Origin: Eubacterium sp. | GTDB lineage: Bacteria; Bacillota; Clostridia; Lachnospirales; Lachnospiraceae | NCBI GenBank assembly: GCA_020844525.1 | Contig: JAJGAH010000032.1 | Coordinates: 1 to 11,387, forward strand | DNA: 11,387 bases | Reading direction: 5' to 3' | Shown here: one piece after another, positions 6,488 through 11,387 of the stretch | Numbering within the stretch: position 1 is the stretch's first letter | How the letters are laid out: each line of letters begins with the position of its first letter | Notes under the pieces: model-generated | The model's database searches: none | What the model was told of the DNA's origin: nothing | Seen by the model: the letters and a program-made list of their open reading frames with translations, nothing else | Translations under genes and position numbers: made by a program

Positions 6488-7174
6488 TCATGAATGGCTT
6501 CTTTTGCTCTTCATGGACATCACAAGATCATAGATAAAGGATCCGGTATGTCCCACAGAGGGATACTCATCCGGACCGATCTCGACATCGTAGCGCTGAT
6601 AGGCGTTGATCAGCCTTGTACCGCAGGGGTGCAGGATTTCCCGCTCAAAGTTCCTGTTGTTATAGGATTTATGGACATGACCGTAGAACATGTACTTTGG
6701 ATGCCACCTGCACATCAGCGTATTGAAGCATTCAAATCCTCTGTGCGCCAGGTCATCGAGGTCGCCATAGCCTCTTGCGGGTGCATGGGTGACGAGGACG
6801 TCAAATCCGTTACGCAGACGCACTTCGCGGCTGATCTTCCGGATCCGTTCCTCCATCTCCCGCTCATTGTACATATTTTCGGCATCTGCGCGGTAACGCA
6901 TGGATCCGCCCAGTCCCAGAATGCGCAGACCATGGTAGTCGTAAACGGTGTCCTCAATGCAGATGCATCCCTCCGGAGGGCTTGTTTTATAGCTGTCGTC
7001 ATGGTTGCCACGGACATACAGGACGGGACAGCTCGCCATTGTGACCAGAAATTCCAGATATTTCCGGTTGAGATCACCGCAGGATATGATCAGATTGTAG
7101 CCGCGAAGCATACCCGGTTTATAAAAGTCCCAGAGCTGCTTTAATTCTTCATCAGCAAGTAACAGTACCTTCAT
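6488..7174 (-). CDS. Calcineurin-like metallophosphoesterase lacking the first DxH motif
   Basis: A 228-residue cytosolic protein of the calcineurin-like phosphoesterase fold, which uses two metal ions to hydrolyse phosphoester bonds. Visible motifs, in order: SCGDL (Asp34), RGNHDD (56-60), VTHAPARGYGDLDD (His130) followed by AHRGF (His144), and YGHVH (165-168). The N terminus reads MKVLLLADEELKQLW where the usual metal-binding D-x-H-G would stand; Asp8 aligns with the Asp, but the histidine is replaced by Glu. I recall similar ADEE-type proteins in other Firmicutes, so this appears to be a subfamily trait and not decay. The substrate is unknown. The ATG at 7174 has GGAG 8 nt upstream. The stop of the BMP-like gene is only 15 bp upstream, so the two are almost certainly co-transcribed. 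No terminator is seen after the gene. Confidence 0.9.
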   Translation of the reverse strand: MKVLLLADEELKQLWDFYKPGMLRGYNLIISCGDLNRKYLEFLVTMASCPVLYVRGNHDDSYKTSPPEGCICIEDTVYDYHGLRILGLGGSMRYRADAENMYNEREMEERIRKISREVRLRNGFDVLVTHAPARGYGDLDDLAHRGFECFNTLMCRWHPKYMFYGHVHKSYNNRNFEREILHPCGTRLINAYQRYDVEIGPDEYPSVGHTGSFIYDLVMSMKSKRSHS

Positions 7175-7189
7175 GTTACAGTCTCCAAA

Positions 7190-9139
7190 TCAATGTTTTT
7201 CGATATTTTCTCCTGTAGCAGCGCTCTGTACACCGCTTCGCTGCATGGTCGGATGGATCGAATCCGTCAGGAGTGACATGTCCGGAATTGATCCGATGAT
7301 ATTGTCATTCAGCCAGTTCATGTGAATAATCTGATCATTGGTCAGGCAGGTGTTACCCTGTGCGTCCGAAATGGTGCCTGTCTGGCTGTGCAGTTCGCCC
7401 CAGAAGGGATCAAGGGATCCGTTCCTGATGCTGTCCTGGAACAGGTAAGCCATCTTCCTCGAGTAATAGGAGATGTTCTGGGAGAGAATTACACTGATGG
7501 CACCGCTGGAAAATCCAAACCAGTAATTGATCGCCTGCTCCTTGCTGATGTTTTCACGATTGTTCCAGGAACCGTCCAGAACGGTATCTACGATCTGTAC
7601 GTAGAACTGTCCCCAGTTCCAGATCGGTGCTGCGATGTTAAAGATCGTGCCGTCGGGCAGCAGCTTGTACACGCCATATTTTCTGGATGCCTCATCCGGA
7701 CGGATCAGATCAGGACCTGAGATGACCTTTAAGGATTCCTCTGCAAGTTCCGCTTCCCATCTGCTGTTTTTCAGACCGCTCCATTTCAGAGTGATCTTTA
7801 CATCCGGATCTATCATCGCCGCACCGATTGCGAAGGCATTGATATTGGCTATGTTGCCGTTGAGCGGATAATCGGCAACATACCCGATGCGGTGGTCGTC
7901 CGCATAGGACGCTGCCAGGGCACCCATGATCAGCTTTGCCTCATACATCTTTGGATAGTAGGTCCGGACAGCGCTGCTCATCAGGTCGATGGAGCAGTTC
8001 AGGATCTTCATGTGGGGATATTTTATGGCTGCGCGCTTGGAGGCGTCCATCATGTCAGGCGAAGTCGTGAAGACAACCTCATCCTGGTCTGCCGCTGCCG
8101 CCGCGAAGGCTGCATCGAGCTTTTCTTCCGTGTTGCAATTGTCAAAACTGATCGCGTCCACAACGCCCTCATAGGTCTGGTTCAGCTCGTTCCGGCCAAG
8201 CTCATGACCGTAGAGCCAGCGCGAGGTTTTGGGGTCTCTGGAATACAGAAAAGCCACACGCAGCGGATGCTCCTTTGTCCAGGAAGGCGTGAAAATGCTT
8301 GTGAGCAGATTCCCCTTCTTTGTGGTATCCGGTGTCTCCAGGAGCGCAGCGCTCTCCTCATTCTCTGCGCTGAGAAGCTCATTCCAGATCAGGGCGATTT
8401 TTTTGCCGATTTCGGAGGCATTGTCCTCCTGCAGACTCTCCCGGTGATAAAAGCTCAGATAAATCAGGAAAGCATCGCCGGGTGAAATACGCAGATTGTC
8501 TCCCCCCTTCTCCTCATAAGAGGCTGAAAAGCGATTGAAGTCAGAGCGGAGGTCCTCCACTGCTTCCACAGGCCAGGGTGTGCTCAGGTCCTGGCCGTAC
8601 AGCGCGGCGAGCCTGGCGTAGCAGCCGGGTTTGGAAAAAACAATGCCGTAGAGCCGTGTCACCTTGAAGTAATCCAGAAATTCATAGTAAACCTGGATAT
8701 CTCTGTCATCGGATTTCGCTGGGAGGATACGCGTAATATCCGCAGAAATGGACTTTGCGCCACAGTAGGTGAGTACAGAAACCCGCTTGTTTCCCTCAAG
8801 AACATAAAAACGGTTCAGGTACTCAAAGCATTTGATGGGGTCATGAATTCCCTCGCTCTGCTGTGCGTCGTAAAGTCTGGACCATTTCTGACCAAATTCA
8901 GTAAAGTAGCGCAGGGTTGGAAGGAAATTCCAGGTGAAGGCATTCTGCCGGCCCTCCGTAACCGTCCCTGCAATCATGCTGATGGGGATATCCATGATCC
9001 CTACCGGAACCTTTGCAAGTGTCATGTAATTCGGCAGAAAGCTGTCCAGGGATGTCAGATATGGATAACGTCCCTCTCCGGCGGCTTTCCGCAGTGCCTT
9101 GTCTGCCTGTTTTTTTGCTTTTACATAATCTTCTCTCAT
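7190..9139 (-). CDS. Leaderless BMP/PnrA-like binding protein with ParB-like N-terminal domain
   Basis: A 649-residue protein. Residues 48-135 look like a ParB/sulfiredoxin-like domain: DIPISMIAGTVTEGR, then EGIHDPIKCFEYLNRFYVLEGNKRVSVLTYCGAKSI, with the G-N-K-R cluster at 116-119. A linking segment follows to about 290. Residues 293-585 resemble the BMP/PnrA periplasmic-binding fold that holds nucleosides in ABC uptake systems (HPLRVAFLYSRDP, VVFTTSPDMMDAS, ILNCSI, AKLIMGALAASYADDHRIGYVADYPLNGNIANINAFAIGA, IWNWGQFYVQIVDTVLDGSW). The N terminus (MREDYVKAKKQADK) has no signal peptide, lipobox or membrane helix, so the protein should stay in the cytoplasm and is unlikely to serve an importer; no permease or ATPase genes are near. 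A cytosolic ligand-sensing role is my inference. The ATG at 9139 has AGGAG 6 nt upstream. Databases may call such proteins BMP family substrate-binding protein. Confidence 0.85.
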   Translation of the reverse strand: MREDYVKAKKQADKALRKAAGEGRYPYLTSLDSFLPNYMTLAKVPVGIMDIPISMIAGTVTEGRQNAFTWNFLPTLRYFTEFGQKWSRLYDAQQSEGIHDPIKCFEYLNRFYVLEGNKRVSVLTYCGAKSISADITRILPAKSDDRDIQVYYEFLDYFKVTRLYGIVFSKPGCYARLAALYGQDLSTPWPVEAVEDLRSDFNRFSASYEEKGGDNLRISPGDAFLIYLSFYHRESLQEDNASEIGKKIALIWNELLSAENEESAALLETPDTTKKGNLLTSIFTPSWTKEHPLRVAFLYSRDPKTSRWLYGHELGRNELNQTYEGVVDAISFDNCNTEEKLDAAFAAAAADQDEVVFTTSPDMMDASKRAAIKYPHMKILNCSIDLMSSAVRTYYPKMYEAKLIMGALAASYADDHRIGYVADYPLNGNIANINAFAIGAAMIDPDVKITLKWSGLKNSRWEAELAEESLKVISGPDLIRPDEASRKYGVYKLLPDGTIFNIAAPIWNWGQFYVQIVDTVLDGSWNNRENISKEQAINYWFGFSSGAISVILSQNISYYSRKMAYLFQDSIRNGSLDPFWGELHSQTGTISDAQGNTCLTNDQIIHMNWLNDNIIGSIPDMSLLTDSIHPTMQRSGVQSAATGENIEKH

Positions 9140-9187
9140 GGTTCGCTCCTGATCAGATCTGTATATGCCGAATCGGGTTACATCTGT

Positions 9188-9216
9188 ATTCTATCAGCAA
9201 AGACGGGTTATGACAC
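9188..9216 (-). promoter_or_regulatory. Probable sigma-A promoter for the BMP-like/phosphoesterase genes
   Basis: On the - strand, GTGTCA (9211-9216; 4 of 6 to TTGACA) and TAGAAT (9188-9193; 5 of 6 to TATAAT) lie 17 bp apart in the 82-bp gap after ygiQ. Transcription would begin near 9181, giving a leader of about 42 nt with AGGAG at 9146-9150. Confidence 0.45.
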
Positions 9217-9221
9217 GATTT

Positions 9222-11306
9222 TTATTTTTTCCTGCCGGATCTGCCCCCGCGGGACCTTCCGGTTTTTTGTTCTGCAGCTGTATATCTGTGCTGCTGTCCG
9301 GAAACCGGATGCCCATGGCCTTTACCGCGACCTGTATTTTTGTGATTTTGTCCGTGACCGGAGCTTTCTCCTCCCGGCCGGACAGATTTTCCCGCTGCCC
9401 GGGTATGGGAAGCGGGGTGGGACGTGTCCGGTGTCCGTTTTGGCGTGCCATGGTGGACTGGATGGTTCATTCTTCTGGGCGGAATCAGACATTTATCTCC
9501 AAAGCCGATCAGGTCCTCTCTTCCCTCTTTCAGAAGTGCCTCTTTCACGAGATCGTAATTTTCAGGATTGCGGTACTGGATCAGTGCGCGCTGCATCGCC
9601 TTCTCATGAGGATTTTTTGCCACATAGACCGGCTTCATGGTCAACGGGTCAAGACCGGTATAGTACATCGTGGTAGAGACGGTTCCCGGTGTCGGATAGA
9701 AGTCCTGTACCTGCTCAGGCATATAACCCATGTCGCGTATATATTCTGCCAGCGCAATTGCATCAGAAAGGCGGCTTCCAGGGTGTGAGGACATCAGATA
9801 CGGGACAATATACTGCTTTTTTCCGAGCTCCCGGTTTACCTTCTCGAACTCCTTTACAAAGGCATTGTAGACCCGGACCGGCGGCTTTCCCATCTCCTGC
9901 AGTACATGGTCTGAGATGTGCTCCGGTGCCACACGAAGCTGGCCGCTGACGTGATACTGACAGAGCTCACGCAGAAAGTGCCTGTCGTGGTCCGCCATCA
10001 GATAATCGAAGCGGAATCCGGAACGGACAAAAACCTTCTTGACACCCTTCAGGGCGCGAAGCTCCCGGAGCAGCTGCAGATAATCCGAATGATCTACCCG
10101 CAGGTTCGGGCAGGGCTGTGGAAACAGGCAGCGCTTGTTTTTGCAGGCGCCGTGGGTGAGCTGCTTCGCACAGGCAGGCGCCCGGAATTCCGCGGTTGGG
10201 CCGCCAACGTCGTGGATATAGCCCTTGAAGTCCTTATCATGAATCATCTGCTGCGCTTCCTTCAGGATGGAGGCATGACTTCTCGCCTGGACAATTCTTC
10301 CTTCATGCATGGTCAGTGCACAGAAATTACATTCCCCGAAGCAGCCCCGGTTGCTTGTGAGACTGAAACGGATTTCCGCCAGCGCCGGTATGCCGCCCTG
10401 GCTGTCGTACACGGGATGCCAGGTCCGCATGTAGGGCAGGGCGTAAATGTCATCCATTTCCGTCTGGGTCAGAGGCTTTGCAGGAGGATTCTGTACCACA
10501 AAGATCATACCGGTACCGGAGCCCTCCGGTGTGCGCCTTCCATCACCATAGCCCTCATAGATGCGCTTTGCCTGAAACGGATCGGTGTTGGTGTACTGGA
10601 GAAAATAGTTCTCTGCGTACCGCCGTCTTCCGGCCGCAGTGTCCTCTGAGATTTCCTGGAAGTCGGGCAGACGGATGGCATCATAAATGCTGTCCTCATC
10701 CCGGGTCTTATACACGGTTCCATCAATAAAGGTTATGTCCTGCACACGGATCCCGGAGGAGAGCGCATCCGCGATTTCCACAATACTCCGCTCTCCCATT
10801 CCGTAGGAAACCAGGTCTGCACCGGACTCGAGCAGAATGGAGCGGCGCACCTTGTCAGACCAGTAGTCATAGTGACCAAGACGGCGGAGGCTTGCCTCAA
10901 TGCCGCCAAGGATGATGGGGGTATGTTTGTAAAGCCGGCGGATCAGATTGCAGTAGACAATGACCGCCCGGTCTGGACGGAAATTTGCCCTGCCGCCAGG
11001 ACTGTAGAGATCATTTCCGCGTCTCTTTTTGGCTACTGTGTAATGCAGGACCATGGAATCCATGTTGCCGGAGGATACCAGGAATCCGAGGCGGGGCTCG
11101 CCAAGGACAGAAATGCCTGCGGGATCCTTCCAGTCCGGCTGGCAGATCATGCCAACCGTATAACCATGAGACTGGAGGACACGGCTGATGATGGCTGAGC
11201 CGAAGCTGGGATGGTCCACATAGGCATCACCGCAGACATAGACAAAGTCCAGCTGGGAGATACCCTGCTTCTGCATGTCTTCTTTTGATATTGGTAAAAA
11301 GGGCAT
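9222..11306 (-). CDS. ygiQ: YgiQ family radical SAM protein
   Basis: A 694-residue protein of the YgiQ family (E. coli YgiQ is 739 residues); its reaction is not established. The N-terminal part shows the B12-binding-like/YgiQ region (DFVYVCGDAYVDHPSFGSAI, GRANFRPDRAVIVYCN, PIILGGIEASLRRLGHYDYW). The radical SAM cluster motif CxxxCxxC is Cys322, Cys326 and Cys329 (NRGCFGECNFCALTMHEGR). A second cysteine set, Cys379, 388, 393 and 399 (ACAKQLTHGACKNKRC then PQPCPN), is also typical of the family and could hold another metal or cluster; that is inference. Later signatures are SGQLRVAPEH, YLMSSHPGS and DFYPTPGT. From about 612 on, the tail is a low-complexity, basic His/Gly/Arg stretch. The ATG at 11306 is chosen because GGAGG lies 9 nt upstream; the frame stays open to the window edge from a TTG, but those residues cross a hairpin and are not YgiQ-like. 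Confidence 0.95.
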   Translation of the reverse strand: MPFLPISKEDMQKQGISQLDFVYVCGDAYVDHPSFGSAIISRVLQSHGYTVGMICQPDWKDPAGISVLGEPRLGFLVSSGNMDSMVLHYTVAKKRRGNDLYSPGGRANFRPDRAVIVYCNLIRRLYKHTPIILGGIEASLRRLGHYDYWSDKVRRSILLESGADLVSYGMGERSIVEIADALSSGIRVQDITFIDGTVYKTRDEDSIYDAIRLPDFQEISEDTAAGRRRYAENYFLQYTNTDPFQAKRIYEGYGDGRRTPEGSGTGMIFVVQNPPAKPLTQTEMDDIYALPYMRTWHPVYDSQGGIPALAEIRFSLTSNRGCFGECNFCALTMHEGRIVQARSHASILKEAQQMIHDKDFKGYIHDVGGPTAEFRAPACAKQLTHGACKNKRCLFPQPCPNLRVDHSDYLQLLRELRALKGVKKVFVRSGFRFDYLMADHDRHFLRELCQYHVSGQLRVAPEHISDHVLQEMGKPPVRVYNAFVKEFEKVNRELGKKQYIVPYLMSSHPGSRLSDAIALAEYIRDMGYMPEQVQDFYPTPGTVSTTMYYTGLDPLTMKPVYVAKNPHEKAMQRALIQYRNPENYDLVKEALLKEGREDLIGFGDKCLIPPRRMNHPVHHGTPKRTPDTSHPASHTRAAGKSVRPGGESSGHGQNHKNTGRGKGHGHPVSGQQHRYTAAEQKTGRSRGGRSGRKK

Positions 11307-11350
11307 CAGGAAACGCCTCCGTTTCGGATACAGAATCAAGATTAAGAAAA

Positions 11351-11385
11351 GCCCCGGATTATCCAAAAGAGGATCGTTCCGGGGC
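11351..11385 (-). terminator. Hairpin with T-rich tail in front of ygiQ
   Basis: GCCCCGGA and TCCGGGGC form an 8-bp GC-rich outer stem, with an inner ATCC/GGAT pairing around a TCTTTT loop. On the - strand the stem is followed by TTTTCTTAAT, which suits an intrinsic terminator of a gene lying outside the window, or an attenuator in the ygiQ leader. No clear promoter can be placed in the 44 bp between the hairpin and the ygiQ start. Confidence 0.7.
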
Positions 11386-11387
11386 AA

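Noticed and set aside
7190..9139. Nucleoside ABC importer locus
   Set aside because: The BMP-like protein lacks a signal peptide or lipobox, and no ATPase or permease gene lies in the window.
9236..9288. Terminator-like hairpin on the + strand, CCGGA to TCCGG followed by TTTTTT
   Set aside because: It lies inside the 3' coding end of ygiQ and faces the wrong way, and no + strand gene precedes it. The T-run is the complement of a lysine codon pair, so it is probably a by-product of coding.

Overview
The window looks like an ordinary chromosomal segment from an anaerobic Gram-positive bacterium of the class Clostridia, most likely a Lachnospiraceae relative. This rests on the gene order flavoprotein-cmk-ispH-S1, strong GGAGG-type ribosome-binding sites, the presence of YgiQ, DUF3786 and a leaderless BMP-like protein, and moderate G+C. 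It is inferred from gene content, not from a database match.

Layout. One gene end lies on the + strand (3-515, C-terminal part of a probable YprB/ribonuclease H-like protein). Everything else is on the - strand and reads from right to left: ygiQ (radical SAM), a cytosolic BMP/PnrA-like protein with a ParB-like N-terminal domain, a metallophosphoesterase, a DUF3786 protein, a MurR/RpiR-type regulator, a BaiN/HI0933-like flavoprotein, cmk, ispH and a four-domain S1 protein. A strong hairpin terminator (682-717) separates the S1 gene from the converging + strand gene. A second terminator-like hairpin (11351-11385) sits in front of ygiQ. There are no tRNA or rRNA genes, insertion sequences, CRISPR arrays or prophage genes that I can see.

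How the genes relate. The - strand genes are tightly packed. The BMP-like gene and the phosphoesterase are 15 bp apart. The DUF3786 and regulator genes overlap by 8 bp, and ispH and the S1 gene overlap by 20 bp. Plausible sigma-A type promoters lie in front of the BMP-like gene, in front of DUF3786, and at the 3' end of the regulator gene, so three transcription units reading into one another are likely. The last unit is a housekeeping set: CMP kinase (nucleotides), IspH (MEP isoprenoid pathway) and S1 (translation).

No clearly new multi-gene system stands out. The parts most worth a second look are the leaderless BMP-like protein with its ParB-like domain beside a phosphoesterase that lacks the first metal-binding motif, the overlapping but unfused ispH/S1 pair, the DUF3786-regulator pair, and a short decaying tandem repeat beside the terminator.
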